Assembly (NCBI RefSeq): GCF_038637725.1
Contig: NZ_CP152052.1
Coordinates: 124,001 to 188,000, forward strand
DNA: 64,000 bases
Direction: 5' to 3'
From: Psychrobacillus sp. FSL H8-0483
GTDB lineage: Bacteria > Bacillota > Bacilli > Bacillales_A > Planococcaceae
How positions within the stretch are numbered: the stretch's first letter is position 1; the number at the start of each line of letters is the position of its first letter. Under the pieces are notes generated by a model, which was given only the letters and a program-made list of their open reading frames with translations, did no database searches and was not told the DNA's origin. This document shows positions 51,441-61,213 of the stretch, one piece after another. Made by a program: the position numbers and the translations under genes.

Positions 51441-52733
51441 ATGACAAATCTTCAACCAGAAACACTTCTTTTACACGGTGGTCAACAACCAGATCCAGTA
51501 ACAGGTTCACGAGCAGTTCCAATTCACAAAACGACTTCTTTTGTATTTCGTGACACAGAGCACGCACAAAATTTATTTGCTTTAAAAGAATTTGGTAATA
51601 TTTACTCTCGTATTACAAATCCTACTGTAGATGTTTTTGAACAGCGAATTGCTCTACTAGAAGGTGGAACAGCAGCAGTTGCCCTTTCTTCAGGAATGGC
51701 AGCAATTGCATTTTCTATTTTGAATATTGCGGGAGCAGGAGACGAAATTATTGCAGCGGAAAACTTGTACGGCGGTACCTTTAATTTATTTGCACATACA
51801 TTGCCACGCTACGGAATTACAGTTAAATTTGTAGATTCCACAGACCCAGAAAATTTCCGAGCAGCAGTTACAGAAAAAACAAAAGGATTTTTCGCTGAGA
51901 TTATTGGTAACCCAAGTTTGAACGTGTTAGATGTTGAAAAAGTGGCAGCGATTGCAAATGAAGTAGGAGTTCCTCTTTTAGTAGATAATACATTCGCAAC
52001 ACCATATGGCTCGAATCCGATTAAACATGGTGCTCATGTAGTCATCCACTCTGCGACGAAATGGATTGGTGGTCACGGTACAACAATCGGAGGAGTAGTA
52101 GTAGACGGAGGAAACTTTAATTGGGATTCAGAGAAGTTCCCTGGATTCACAGAGCCAGACGTAACCTATCACGGCTTGCGATATGGCATTGATGTGCCTA
52201 CCGTAGCATTTGCGATTAAACTACGCGTTCAATTGCTTCGTGATTTTGGTCCATCCTTAAGCCCAGATGCAGCATTTTCTTTCCTTCAAGGGTTAGAAAC
52301 ACTTCATCTACGCGTTCCTAAGCACAATGAAAACGCACAAAAAATTGCAGATTATTTATCCAATCACGAGGGTGTTGAATGGGTTAACTACTTAGGATTA
52401 GAAGAGCATCCATCTTATGAACTGGCACAAAAGTATTTATACAATGGCTTTGGTTCTATTCTTACATTTGGGGTAAAGGGTGGAAAAGAAGCTGGCCGAC
52501 ATATTATCGATAACATTGAAATTTGGTCGCATGTAGCAAACGTAGGTGATGCAAAATCGTTAATTATTCACCCTGCATCTACCACACACCAACAATTAAC
52601 TCCTGAAGACTTAGTGAAATCAGGTGTTACAGAGGACTTAATTCGCTTGTCTGTAGGGTTAGAAGCAGTGGAAGACTTGCAAAATGCACTTGATAAAGTA
52701 CTTGTAGGAAAAACAAATGTCCTCTCTAGATAG
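51441..52733 (+). CDS. metY: O-acetylhomoserine aminocarboxypropyltransferase (sulfhydrylase)
   Basis: A 430-residue PLP enzyme making homocysteine from O-acetylhomoserine and sulfide. The PLP lysine lies in VIHSATKWIGGHGTTIGG, the cofactor-binding glycine loop is in ALSSGMAAIAFSI, and VDNTFATPY carries the Asp. The length and the DPVTGSRAVPIHKTTSFVF N-terminus are typical of MetY rather than MetB/MetC. AGGAGG precedes the ATG; a longer frame from 51360 runs through the riboswitch terminator and is not real. It is controlled by the S-box. Confidence 0.95.
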   Translation: MTNLQPETLLLHGGQQPDPVTGSRAVPIHKTTSFVFRDTEHAQNLFALKEFGNIYSRITNPTVDVFEQRIALLEGGTAAVALSSGMAAIAFSILNIAGAGDEIIAAENLYGGTFNLFAHTLPRYGITVKFVDSTDPENFRAAVTEKTKGFFAEIIGNPSLNVLDVEKVAAIANEVGVPLLVDNTFATPYGSNPIKHGAHVVIHSATKWIGGHGTTIGGVVVDGGNFNWDSEKFPGFTEPDVTYHGLRYGIDVPTVAFAIKLRVQLLRDFGPSLSPDAAFSFLQGLETLHLRVPKHNENAQKIADYLSNHEGVEWVNYLGLEEHPSYELAQKYLYNGFGSILTFGVKGGKEAGRHIIDNIEIWSHVANVGDAKSLIIHPASTTHQQLTPEDLVKSGVTEDLIRLSVGLEAVEDLQNALDKVLVGKTNVLSR

Positions 52734-52859
52734 AATTTTGTTGTTAGTTGAGAGAAAATAGTCTACAATATGTAAAATAGTCAATCAATGTTCGGTTGGT
52801 GTTTTATTAGAATATGAATATTTGAACTCAATTGTGCAGATTCATTTGGAGGAGAAAGT

Positions 52860-53846
52860 ATGGCGAAAATAAAAGCAGCAATCTTAGGTTTTGGAACAGT
52901 TGGCCAAGGGATTTATCATATTGTGAATGAAAAAAGAGAAGACTTAAAAAACTCGTTAGGATTGGATATTGAAATTAGTGCCATTCTAATTAATAATTTA
53001 TCGAAAGATAGACCAGAAACGCCTGGCGTACTAGTGACAGATAATTTCGAGGATATTATGAATATCCCTGGCCTTCAGGTTGTCTTTGAAGCTATAGTCA
53101 ATGAAGAACCAGCGTATAGCTATTTATGTAGAGCGATTGACAATGGGTGTCACGTTATTACGGCAAATAAAGTGATGTTTTCTAAATATAGTATCCCACT
53201 ACAAGAACGCTCAAAATCACGTGGTGTCTTTGTCGGCTTTGAAGCGACTACTGCAGGTGGGGTTCCGGTTATTAAAACACTGAAAAATTTACTTCAAGTG
53301 AATTCGGTGAAGAAGATTCAAGGGATTTTAAATGGAACTTCGAACTATATTCTAACGCAAATGCGTTTAGATGAATGCCAGTTTGACGATGCGCTAAAGG
53401 AAGCACAGGCCCTTGGTTATGCAGAAGCAGATCCGTATAACGACATTTCTGGTCAAGATGCATTCCGAAAGCTAATGATTTTAAGTGCACTTGCTTTTGG
53501 TAAGCAGCCAAACTGGAAGGACGTAAGAGTTGTTGGAATCGATGGGATTTCTTTAGAAGATGTTAGAAAAGCGAAAAAAGAAGGGCTTCGTTATCGTCAT
53601 GTTGCAGAAATTGAACAAGATGAAAATGGGGAACTTTACGCATCAGTAGGTCCACAACTTGTAGGTCCGGATCATCCTTTATTCGCAATTGAGGGAGTAA
53701 ACAACGCTGTTTCTTTAGATACAAACTACATTGGGACACTTACACTAGTTGGTCCTGGAGCAGGGATGTACCCAACGGCAAGTGTTATGGTAGAAGATTA
53801 TGCAGAGATTATTGGAAAACGAGCAGGGTTTTTTATAACAATATAA
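52860..53846 (+). CDS. hom: Homoserine dehydrogenase, short form without ACT domain
   Basis: A 328-residue NAD(P)H enzyme converting aspartate semialdehyde to homoserine. The Rossmann loop is GFGTVGQG (10-17), TANKVMFSKY gives the catalytic lysine region, and EATTAGGVPVI with GILNGTSNYI is the family signature. It lacks the C-terminal ACT domain (usual length about 430), so no allosteric threonine control is expected. GGAGG precedes the ATG. It follows metY by 126 nt and probably serves methionine synthesis under the same S-box. Confidence 0.93.
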   Translation: MAKIKAAILGFGTVGQGIYHIVNEKREDLKNSLGLDIEISAILINNLSKDRPETPGVLVTDNFEDIMNIPGLQVVFEAIVNEEPAYSYLCRAIDNGCHVITANKVMFSKYSIPLQERSKSRGVFVGFEATTAGGVPVIKTLKNLLQVNSVKKIQGILNGTSNYILTQMRLDECQFDDALKEAQALGYAEADPYNDISGQDAFRKLMILSALAFGKQPNWKDVRVVGIDGISLEDVRKAKKEGLRYRHVAEIEQDENGELYASVGPQLVGPDHPLFAIEGVNNAVSLDTNYIGTLTLVGPGAGMYPTASVMVEDYAEIIGKRAGFFITI

Positions 53847-53878
53847 TAAAATGGCAACCATCTAAAATTTTACAATAG

Positions 53879-53916
53879 AAAAAGGACAGTCTCCTCATTT
53901 GGAGAAAGTCCTTTTT
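53879..53916. terminator. Terminator of the metY-hom operon
   Basis: AAAAAGGACAGTCTCC/GGAGAAAGTCCTTTTT with a small internal mismatch; flanking A and T runs suit both strands. Confidence 0.85.
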
Positions 53917-53958
53917 GTCTGTCACACACTTAAGTTCTATTTATCGATTGTTTTTACA

Positions 53959-54189
53959 TTAATCCTCGTCTTTTACGTCAATGTCGTCTGGAATGGGGGT
54001 GTTTCGCCATTCATCAATCTGACGTTTCAGATCTTCCAATTGTTGCAAATGTGTTTGAAATTGCGCACTATTTACGTAATAGTCTTCACCGTCGAAGATA
54101 GCACGAATCTTTTTTTCAGCAATATACCTTTTTACTTGATCAATAGGCATGGATAAATAATCCGCAGTTTCGTCCACTGTCATATACAT
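53959..54189 (-). CDS. Small excisionase-type helix-turn-helix protein
   Basis: A 76-residue protein: MTVDETADYLSMPIDQVKRY with IAEKKIRAIFDGEDYYVNSA is the MerR/excisionase-type helix-turn-helix, followed by an acidic C-terminal helix (LQQLEDLKRQIDEW). A much longer frame continues upstream to 54951, but it is the shadow of the EamA gene; AGGAGG sits 9 nt before the ATG at 54189. The target is unknown; it is not next to an integrase. Confidence 0.85.
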   Translation of the reverse strand: MYMTVDETADYLSMPIDQVKRYIAEKKIRAIFDGEDYYVNSAQFQTHLQQLEDLKRQIDEWRNTPIPDDIDVKDED

Positions 54190-54322
54190 GTGCAAATGCC
54201 TCCTATCTCTTATAGTATAATGTACGGAAAGAAGTATCTCAATATGCTCGATTGTATACAACTTGGCAAGTTTGTCAGTTTGTTTTGATTGGTCATGAAA
54301 TATCTGAAAGGAGTGAAATAGT

Positions 54323-55204
54323 TTGTCTGTTCTGCCATATATATTTGTTTTACTAGGTGCAATTCTTTGGGGTACGACGGGTACTGCACAAACTTTTTTA
54401 CCAAATGATGCGCACCCTTTTGTTATAAGTGCAGGTCGTTCAGCAGTTGGAGGCTTTTCCTTACTACTTTTTATGATTCTACTAAAAAAAATTAAATTTA
54501 AAACCTGGCCATGGAAAGAAACCTTGTATGCAGCCATTTGTATATCCTTATTCCAGTTATTATTTTTTTCTTCCGTTCGATTAACAGGTGTGGCCATTGC
54601 AAGTGTTGTTGCGATTGGAAGTGCTCCTGTATTTTCAGGAATAATAGAATGGTTATTTTTAAAATTACGGCCAACAAGAATCTGGGGAATATCAACTTCC
54701 TTCGCTATTGTAGGATGCTTGTTTTTATTTTTAAATAAAGGAGAAATCACGATCAATCCTATTGGAATTGTGTATTCTCTTATAGCAGGAATCATATTTG
54801 CTTTATATACGATATCGAGTAAAGCATTATTACAAAAGGAAGAAGCAATCCCTGTTGTAGCTATGACTTTTTCAGTTAGTGCGTTGCTAATGATGCCTTT
54901 CTTCTTCCTATATGATGTCAGTTGGTTAATGGAAGTCGGAAATGTAGGCATTATCTTCTATTTAGGACTAGCTACAACGAGTGTGGCATATGTGTTATAT
55001 GGAAGAGGTCTTCACAAAATACCATCTTCCTCTGCGCTCACCTTATCCTTAGCAGAGCCAACAACAGCCGCTTTGCTAGGAGTATTTATCGTTGGAGAAG
55101 CGCTCAGTGCAACGTCTTGGATCGGGATTTTGTTATTACTTGGAAGCATTGTAGTTTTAACGGTTGGTAGCAAATCAACGAAGAAAATAGTGATAGAAAT
55201 ATAA
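54323..55204 (+). CDS. EamA/DMT family transporter
   Basis: A 293-residue membrane protein with ten helices and two EamA repeats: GAILWGTTGTAQTF at the start of the first, GIVYSLIAGIIFALYTISSK at the start of the second. The end of each repeat has the pattern LAEPTTAALLGVFIVGEALS. The start is TTG with GAAAGGAGTG upstream. Family members export metabolites such as amino acids or nucleotides; the substrate is not readable. Confidence 0.88.
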   Translation: MSVLPYIFVLLGAILWGTTGTAQTFLPNDAHPFVISAGRSAVGGFSLLLFMILLKKIKFKTWPWKETLYAAICISLFQLLFFSSVRLTGVAIASVVAIGSAPVFSGIIEWLFLKLRPTRIWGISTSFAIVGCLFLFLNKGEITINPIGIVYSLIAGIIFALYTISSKALLQKEEAIPVVAMTFSVSALLMMPFFFLYDVSWLMEVGNVGIIFYLGLATTSVAYVLYGRGLHKIPSSSALTLSLAEPTTAALLGVFIVGEALSATSWIGILLLLGSIVVLTVGSKSTKKIVIEI

Positions 55205-55993
55205 AAAGAGATTTGCCTCTAAATGTAACGGGTTTGGTTGGCATTAGGTGCTCTTCTTATTTTAAATGAACTTGTAAGTTTGAAGACATGTAGTTCAGAA
55301 CTAGATTTCAATATTTTAAATTCCATTGCTTTTATTAATTTATCGATTCAAAATGTTCAAGTAGCCCATAGAATCTATAAATTTATTAACATGAAATTAC
55401 AAAATCATAAAGTTGTAGAGGATCCCCCTCTTACTCCTCGGGTTGGGCTCATACGTTATTTAAAATAGAACAATATCTGATGCTTTAGAAGTCATTAATC
55501 AAGTCCTTTATCATCTAGAATCGCACCAATCGATATACATATTAGGAAAGGTATATAAAAGCGGTTGAATCTTTCCATAACGCAATTTTAGTTTTTACTC
55601 TTACAAAAGATAAATTTATTCTCAACCGAGCAGAAAAAGACTTGGCAAATATAAAAAAAGTCATTGTTTAAACCTATTTCAATTTTGTTGTGATATTTCC
55701 ATCTATTTCACAAATATTGAATAACAAAGATGAAAAGACCTCTTTTAGACAATCCAGGTATTTGAAATATCTACAAGTCAATAAGGGGTCTTTTATTAGT
55801 TTATTTCAAACCATAGTTTTTGGTTGTTTATCAAGTTTAGTTCCGTTCTAGGAAATATATTGAAAAATATACACAGTAAAAAACAGACAACTTTATTTGT
55901 CGTCTGTTTTATTATCTGCTTTTTGTTTGCGTTATCTTACCTTCAAGCTGAGAATTATTATCTGGAATATAAGCAATTGAGTTTACTTCATTA
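55205..55993. other. Gene-poor stretch with decayed coding-like sequence
   Basis: No intact gene is supported. A 76-codon frame (55238-55468) has no binding site and low-complexity composition. Short stretches with coding flavour lie in changing frames, for example DALEVINQVLYHLESHQSIY near 55490 and KDKFILNRAEKDLANIKKVI ending near 55668, as in a decayed gene. Two hairpins are clear: AAAAGACCTCTT/AAGGGGTCTTTT (55733-55794) and AAAACAGAC/GTCTGTTTT (55880-55910). Confidence 0.5.
55880..55914. terminator. Hairpin with T-rich tail
   Basis: AAAACAGAC (55880-55888) pairs with GTCTGTTTT (55902-55910). It may terminate the minus-strand glycosyltransferase transcript. Confidence 0.55.
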
Positions 55994-56755
55994 TCATCTT
56001 GCTTGATCTTCATAATAGGCTTCATTAGCAGCCTTGTGATTATTGCCTTTGAGATAAGCTAAAATCAGATCAGGTCGTTTAAGTAAAACCCAGTCCCCAT
56101 ATTGGTCAAATCGTCTGCACGAAGTAATCATTCCATTCTTAATCGTTCCATATTTTTTACCATTTTTCTTACCCCATTGTTTTAATCGCTTTGCAAAATC
56201 AGCATCTTCTGCCATTAGCATATTCTCGTTAAAACCTTTAATTGCCTGAAAATCTTTTTTATAGCACCAAAAAACTCCTACAGAGATAAAACCATACTTG
56301 AACAGTAAGGGAACAATTAGTAACATGGTAGAAACCACTATACCTAAGGACATTCTTTCGAAATTTCCGTTCACGCCTCCCCCAATGTATTGATTGGATG
56401 CTAAATGCTTTTCAACCTCAGATAACAAATGATCTGTCATTCGAGTATCAGCATCAATTGTAATCAGGATTTCCCCTTTTGCTAGTGCAGCCCCTGCATT
56501 TCTAATTTTGGATAAATTTTTATCGTAATTTTCCAATGTCACGCAATTGTATGACTTTGCAATTTCCTCTGTTCTATCCGTACAACGATTTAGCACAACG
56601 ATCACTTCAACCTGATCTTTATATGGTTGTGCGGCCTTTGCAATTGATTCTAGGCATTCACCTATGTACTTTTCTTCGTTGTGAGCAGGTATTATAACGG
56701 AAAATTTTACATCTTCATCAGGAACATCTTTTATAAACCGTTTGCTTTCGGACAT
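55994..56755 (-). CDS. Family 2 glycosyltransferase
   Basis: A 253-residue GT-A fold transferase. The nucleotide-binding start is FSVIIPAHNEEKYIGECLES, the metal-binding DxD lies in ITIDADTRMTDHLL and a possible acceptor/base region in LMAEDADFAKRL (ED motif). One or two hydrophobic segments (VSTMLLIVPLLFKYGF) may attach it to the membrane. Donor and acceptor are unknown; it is not in a polysaccharide cluster. Confidence 0.88.
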   Translation of the reverse strand: MSESKRFIKDVPDEDVKFSVIIPAHNEEKYIGECLESIAKAAQPYKDQVEVIVVLNRCTDRTEEIAKSYNCVTLENYDKNLSKIRNAGAALAKGEILITIDADTRMTDHLLSEVEKHLASNQYIGGGVNGNFERMSLGIVVSTMLLIVPLLFKYGFISVGVFWCYKKDFQAIKGFNENMLMAEDADFAKRLKQWGKKNGKKYGTIKNGMITSCRRFDQYGDWVLLKRPDLILAYLKGNNHKAANEAYYEDQAR

Positions 56756-56901
56756 ATAAAATCCCTCTTTCCTGTAATAATTGGTTTTTATAAATTCATT
56801 GTATCATTTACACATTACTCTGAATTTTCTTTTTATGTCTATTTTGTAACAATATACTCAAAGTACATCTGACTTCATCACAGCTAAAGTGTTGATATAA
56901 C

Positions 56902-56939
56902 AAAAAAAGGAGACACCAATTTATATGTGAATTGTCTCC
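56902..56939 (-). terminator. Terminator downstream of the LytTR gene
   Basis: On the minus strand GGAGACA/TGTCTCC with T run (56902-56908). Confidence 0.75.
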
Positions 56940-57033
56940 CCGATTAGGTTGTTAATTAATGTTTTCTCCCCATAAACCGAACCTGTTACTCTAAATGGGT
57001 GATTTTTTGTCAATGACGAACTTATAGAAGCTA

Positions 57034-57690
57034 TTAAAATCCTAAAGTATTGCGAACCTCGGCTATATAAGACTGACTTACAGGAAGCTCCGTGCCATCA
57101 TGAAGAAGAACTAAAAAATTGGATGAAAAATCTCGAATGATACGATCGATAAATGAAACATTAACGATATAAGAGCGATGTATTCGTAAAAAGTTGTCGG
57201 GTAATCGTTGTTGTAAATCCTTTAAAGGAATGTTTGTTTTATAAGGTTCTTTCTCCGTATAGAACCATGTTTTTTTCTGCAAGCTTTCCATGTAAGCGAT
57301 TTTATCAACGGGTATGGGGCGCCAATCTTCATCCTGTTTACCTGTCAAAAAACGATAAGGTGGAGGGGGAGATATGGCATGTGGAGGGGGAAGTATGATT
57401 ACTAATGCCGCGTTCTCTCCACTAATATCAATGGGATAACCTACCCCGTAATAGGGGATATGGAACAGTGCATCATCTAATACAGCCTCTGCTCGAATGC
57501 CATTTTGTAACACCAAGTCTGCAATACTTCCAGGCTGTACCTTTTGACCTTCTTTTAACTGTAAATCATGTTCTCCAGCAGCATAGTAAATGTATTGATC
57601 TCTTGCTGCTATTGCAATGGATGCCTCTTTGGGAATCCACTCTTCTAATAAATTACTATACCGTTTTAATTGCTCCCTCGTAATTTCCAC
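57034..57690 (-). CDS. LytTR family regulator, divergent from aceA
   Basis: About 218 residues. The N-terminal half (about 1-110, containing ASIAIAARDQYIYYAAG and VGYPIDISGENAALVIILP) looks like a GAF/PAS-type sensor rather than a receiver domain. The C-terminal LytTR DNA-binding domain is clear: KIAYMESLQKKTWFYT, LPDNFLRIHRSYIVNVSFID, FLVLLHDGTELPVS. A longer frame opens at 57771 with no binding site; GTG at 57690 has a perfect GGAGGTG. Being divergent from the glyoxylate shunt operon, it probably senses a metabolite and controls aceA-aceB. Confidence 0.85.
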   Translation of the reverse strand: MEITREQLKRYSNLLEEWIPKEASIAIAARDQYIYYAAGEHDLQLKEGQKVQPGSIADLVLQNGIRAEAVLDDALFHIPYYGVGYPIDISGENAALVIILPPPHAISPPPPYRFLTGKQDEDWRPIPVDKIAYMESLQKKTWFYTEKEPYKTNIPLKDLQQRLPDNFLRIHRSYIVNVSFIDRIIRDFSSNFLVLLHDGTELPVSQSYIAEVRNTLGF

Positions 57691-57780
57691 TAATACACCT
57701 CCAAAATCAAAATATTCCGTTTTCATCCGTTCTATTACTTTTTCATCCTTAAAAAAAGGTGTTATATCCAAAAAAACATA

Positions 57781-57840
57781 CAGAAAAAGTCATTCTGTTA
57801 TATATTAGATTACAAGAAAAAACACTGTTATGATACAGTG
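57781..57840 (+). promoter_or_regulatory. Inverted repeats in the aceA promoter region
   Basis: CAGAA-N7-TTCTG (57781-57797) and CACTGT-TATGAT-ACAGTG (57823-57840). The centre of the second is a -10-like TATGAT, but no -35 hexamer lies 17 bp upstream, which suggests activator dependence. The likely binder is the divergent LytTR protein. Confidence 0.5.
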
Positions 57841-57895
57841 AAAAAGTAATATTTTACATTTTTCCAAATAAAATTAATCGAGAGGTGTGTTGCAC

Positions 57896-59179
57896 ATGTC
57901 AACAAGACAACAACAAGTAGAAGAGTTACAAAATCAATGGAATGAAGAAAGTCGTTGGAAAGGGATAGAACGTCCATATTCACCGGAAGAAGTAATCAGA
58001 CTCCGTGGCTCACTACAAATTGAACATACGCTAGCTCGCAAAGGAGCAGAGCGTTTATGGAGTTCCCTTCATAAAGAAGATTTCATTCATGCACTTGGAG
58101 CTTTAACTGGAAATCAAGCTGTACAACAAGTAAAAGCAGGGCTTCAAGCAATCTACTTAAGTGGTTGGCAAGTTGCAGCAGACGCAAACCTATCGGGTCA
58201 AATGTACCCCGATCAAAGCCTTTACCCGGCAAACAGTGTACCAGCTGTAGTAAAGCGTATTAACCAAGCATTACAACGTGCAGATCAAATTGATCAAGCG
58301 GAAGGTAGAGAAGACAATTTTGACTGGTTTGCACCAATTATTGCAGATGCAGAAGCAGGATTCGGTGGACCTTTAAATGTTTTTGAACTAATGAAGGGCA
58401 TGATTGAAGCGGGAGCAGCGGGGGTCCACTTAGAAGACCAACTTGCATCTGAAAAGAAATGTGGTCACCTTGGTGGCAAAGTACTTCTTCCTACACAAAA
58501 TGCCATTCGCAATCTAGTGGCAGCTCGTCTTGCGGCAGATGTTTCTGGCGTACCAACTATACTAATCGCTCGAACAGATGCAGATGCAGCAGATATGGTG
58601 ACAAGTGATATCGATTCACGTGATGCTGCATTCATAACTGGAGAAAGAACTCCGGAAGGATTTTTCAAAACGAAACCAGGCATTGAGCAAGCAATTGCAC
58701 GAGGTTTAGCATATGCACCATACGCAGATCTTATCTGGTGTGAAACGTCTCACCCAAGTTTAGAAGAAGCAAAACAATTTGCTGACGCTATCCGTGCACA
58801 GTTTCCAGATAAAATGCTTGCATACAACTGTTCACCATCCTTTAATTGGAAAGCGAATTTAGATGATGAAACAATCGCAAAATACCAAGTAGAGTTAGGA
58901 AAAATGGGTTACAAATTTCAATTCGTAACACTGGCAGGTTTCCACGCATTAAACCACAGTATGTTCGAATTAGCACATGACTATAAAACGAATGGTATGG
59001 CTGCTTACTCAAAACTTCAACAAGCAGAATTTTCAAGTGAAGCAAATGGTTACACTGCGACGAAACATCAACGTGAAGTAGGAACAGGCTATTTTGATGA
59101 AATTTCACAAATTGTATCTGGAGGGACTTCCTCTACAACAGCAATGAAAGGCTCAACAGAAGTTGCACAATTTGCTTGA
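57896..59179 (+). CDS. aceA: Isocitrate lyase
   Basis: A 427-residue enzyme that splits isocitrate to glyoxylate and succinate. The catalytic loop reads [15 protein letters not shown], with metal ligands in [10 protein letters not shown], plus ARTDADAA and the YNCSPSFNW segment. The frame opens at a GTG at 57887, inside the GAGGTG binding site of the ATG at 57896. The malate synthase gene follows after 30 nt, giving the complete glyoxylate shunt for growth on acetate or fatty acids. Confidence 0.96.
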   Translation: MSTRQQQVEELQNQWNEESRWKGIERPYSPEEVIRLRGSLQIEHTLARKGAERLWSSLHKEDFIHALGALTGNQAVQQVKAGLQAIYLSGWQVAADANLSGQMYPDQSLYPANSVPAVVKRINQALQRADQIDQAEGREDNFDWFAPIIADAEAGFGGPLNVFELMKGMIEAGAAGVHLEDQLASEKKCGHLGGKVLLPTQNAIRNLVAARLAADVSGVPTILIARTDADAADMVTSDIDSRDAAFITGERTPEGFFKTKPGIEQAIARGLAYAPYADLIWCETSHPSLEEAKQFADAIRAQFPDKMLAYNCSPSFNWKANLDDETIAKYQVELGKMGYKFQFVTLAGFHALNHSMFELAHDYKTNGMAAYSKLQQAEFSSEANGYTATKHQREVGTGYFDEISQIVSGGTSSTTAMKGSTEVAQFA

Positions 59180-59209
59180 TAATTATAGTAGAAAGGAGGC
59201 TGAACCTTT

Positions 59210-60808
59210 ATGGAACAAACTACTGCTAAAATGATTGAAATCGTAGGGAAGGATGTAAAAGGTAGTCGTGAAATTTTGACGCCCGAGGCATTAGAATTCG
59301 TGGCTTCTTTACATCACCTATTTGATCATAGAAGAAAAGAATTGTTGGTAGCGCGTCAGGTTCGCCAAGAAAAGCTAGATAACGGGGGAACGCTAGATTT
59401 TTTACCAGAAACAAAAGCAATTCGAGATGGGGACTGGACAATTGCTCCGCTTCCCCAAGATTTACAAGATCGCCGAGTAGAAATTACAGGTCCAGTGGAT
59501 CGTAAAATGGTTATCAATGCTTTAAATTCTGGTGCAAAAACGTTTATGGCTTGTTTTGAAGATGCAACTTCTCCAACTTGGGAGAATATGATCAAGGGCC
59601 AAGTCAATATGCGAGATGCTGTTCGCAAAATGATTTCTTTCACACAACCTGAAACAGGGAAAGTATATAGTTTGAAGAAAGAAACCGCAGTGTTAATTGT
59701 TCGCCCTAGAGGATTACATCTTTTGGAGAAAAATGCACGAATTCACGGAGAAGCGATATCTGGTAGTTTCTTCGACTTTGGACTCTATTTCTTCCACAAT
59801 GCGAAAGAAGCAATTGCTCGCGGAACAGGTCCTTACTTTTATTTGCCAAAGCTGGAGAGCCATTTAGAGGCAAGGCTGTGGAATGATATTTTCCTCTATG
59901 CGGAGCAGCAACTAGGTGTTCCAAACGGTACAATCAAAGCTACTGTGTTAATAGAAACAATCATGGCAGCATTCGAAATGGATGAGATTTTATATGAACT
60001 CCGTGATCATTCGGCAGGTTTAAACTGCGGACGTTGGGATTACATTTTCAGTTACATTAAACGACTTCGTAATCAATTTCAAGTGATTTTGCCAGATCGC
60101 GGTCAGGTAACGATGACGTCACCATTTATGAGAGCGTATTCACAACTTTGTATTCAAACTTGCCACCGTCGGAATGCATCCGCAATCGGTGGAATGGCTG
60201 CACAAATTCCGATCAAAGGCGACGAAGCAGCGAATGAAGCAGCTTTTGCCAAAGTGAGAGAAGATAAACGTAGAGAAGCAACGGATGGGCATGATGGAAC
60301 ATGGGTAGCGCATCCAGGTTTAGTGCCTGTCGCTTGGGAGCAATTCCAAGAACATATGCCAACACCGAACCAAATCCATCGTAAAAGGGAAGATGTTCAA
60401 GTAAAAGCAGCAGATTTACTCGAAGTACCCAAGGGGACAATTACAGAAGATGGACTTCGCCTAAATTGCAGCGTAGGGGTTCAATATATAGCCTCTTGGT
60501 TACGTGGAAATGGCGCAGCGCCGATCAATAACTTGATGGAAGATGCAGCAACAGCTGAAATTTCCCGTACTCAAGTATGGCAATGGATTCGTCACCCAGA
60601 AGGAAAACTAGAAGACGGTCGTAATATCACCATTCCACTAGCCGAACAGATTTTGACAGAAGAATTAGGAAAGATAAAAGCAACGTTTGGTAATGAAGCC
60701 TATTCAAAAGGACGTTACATGGAAGCAGCTGACCTATTCCTTTCCTTAATAAGCAAAGATGAATTTATCGAGTTTCTGACGTTGCCTGGTTACGAAAAAA
60801 TTAACTAA
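59210..60808 (+). CDS. aceB: Malate synthase A
   Basis: A 532-residue enzyme condensing glyoxylate and acetyl-CoA to malate. The family signatures are [32 protein letters not shown] (catalytic Arg), [20 protein letters not shown] (metal Glu), [15 protein letters not shown], and [11 protein letters not shown] with the CoA region [15 protein letters not shown]. Length is that of the A isoform. AGAAAGGAGG precedes the ATG, in an operon with aceA. Confidence 0.96.
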   Translation: MEQTTAKMIEIVGKDVKGSREILTPEALEFVASLHHLFDHRRKELLVARQVRQEKLDNGGTLDFLPETKAIRDGDWTIAPLPQDLQDRRVEITGPVDRKMVINALNSGAKTFMACFEDATSPTWENMIKGQVNMRDAVRKMISFTQPETGKVYSLKKETAVLIVRPRGLHLLEKNARIHGEAISGSFFDFGLYFFHNAKEAIARGTGPYFYLPKLESHLEARLWNDIFLYAEQQLGVPNGTIKATVLIETIMAAFEMDEILYELRDHSAGLNCGRWDYIFSYIKRLRNQFQVILPDRGQVTMTSPFMRAYSQLCIQTCHRRNASAIGGMAAQIPIKGDEAANEAAFAKVREDKRREATDGHDGTWVAHPGLVPVAWEQFQEHMPTPNQIHRKREDVQVKAADLLEVPKGTITEDGLRLNCSVGVQYIASWLRGNGAAPINNLMEDAATAEISRTQVWQWIRHPEGKLEDGRNITIPLAEQILTEELGKIKATFGNEAYSKGRYMEAADLFLSLISKDEFIEFLTLPGYEKIN

Positions 60809-60841
60809 AAAAAAAACGAACCCTTATAGGAGGTGATTTGC

Positions 60842-60964
60842 ATGAAAACAACTACTCAAGAAGTAAACACTAAACATTGTCGCGAGTGCGGATGTGTTAT
60901 TAATGAGCACGTAGAATCATCCCTATACGAGTGCGAACGTTGCATCGGCATGAACGAAGAATGA
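60842..60964 (+). CDS. YhfH-like small zinc-ribbon protein
   Basis: A 40-residue protein, too short for routine calling, starting MKTTTQEVNTKHCRECGCVI. Four cysteines form CRECG and CERC pairs, the pattern of the YhfH-like family (CxxCGx2IxExhExSxYxCxxC). The ribosome binding site is perfect (AGGAGGTGA, 7 nt before the ATG). It is 33 nt after aceB and probably its last operon gene. Metal binding is likely; the function is unknown. Confidence 0.75.
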   Translation: MKTTTQEVNTKHCRECGCVINEHVESSLYECERCIGMNEE

Positions 60965-61060
60965 CTTAAAAAAGAAAAAACCAACTGTTGTGCCAAACTG
61001 GGCGTTGCATGTGCATGTTGCAACTACTGACAGTTTGCTTTTCCAAACAAACGATCTACC
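60965..61060 (+). terminator. Hairpin region after aceB/yhfH-like gene
   Basis: AAACTG (about 60995) pairs with CAGTTT (about 61032), with an inner GTTGCA/TGCAAC stem, followed by GCTTTTCC. It is a weak terminator candidate. The rest of the gap to 61213 shows nothing I can name. Confidence 0.45.
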
Positions 61061-61213
61061 AATTATGGAGAAATTCAACCTAGAACGTGTAGAAAATTAC
61101 GATATAAACAATGGATATCAAGAAGAAAGATGAGTTCAAACCGGTTATCTTAACATCTACTTTTTAACAAAAGCAAACGAGCAAAGGGAACTTTTATATT
61201 CCCCTTGCTCGTT

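Noticed and set aside
54190-54951. N-terminal 254 codons of a 330-codon minus-strand frame
   Set aside because: This is the antisense of the EamA transporter gene; only the last 76 codons, with their own AGGAGG, form a gene.
55824-56006. 60-codon frame with one hydrophobic segment
   Set aside because: It overlaps a terminator hairpin and the end of the glycosyltransferase gene and has no binding site.
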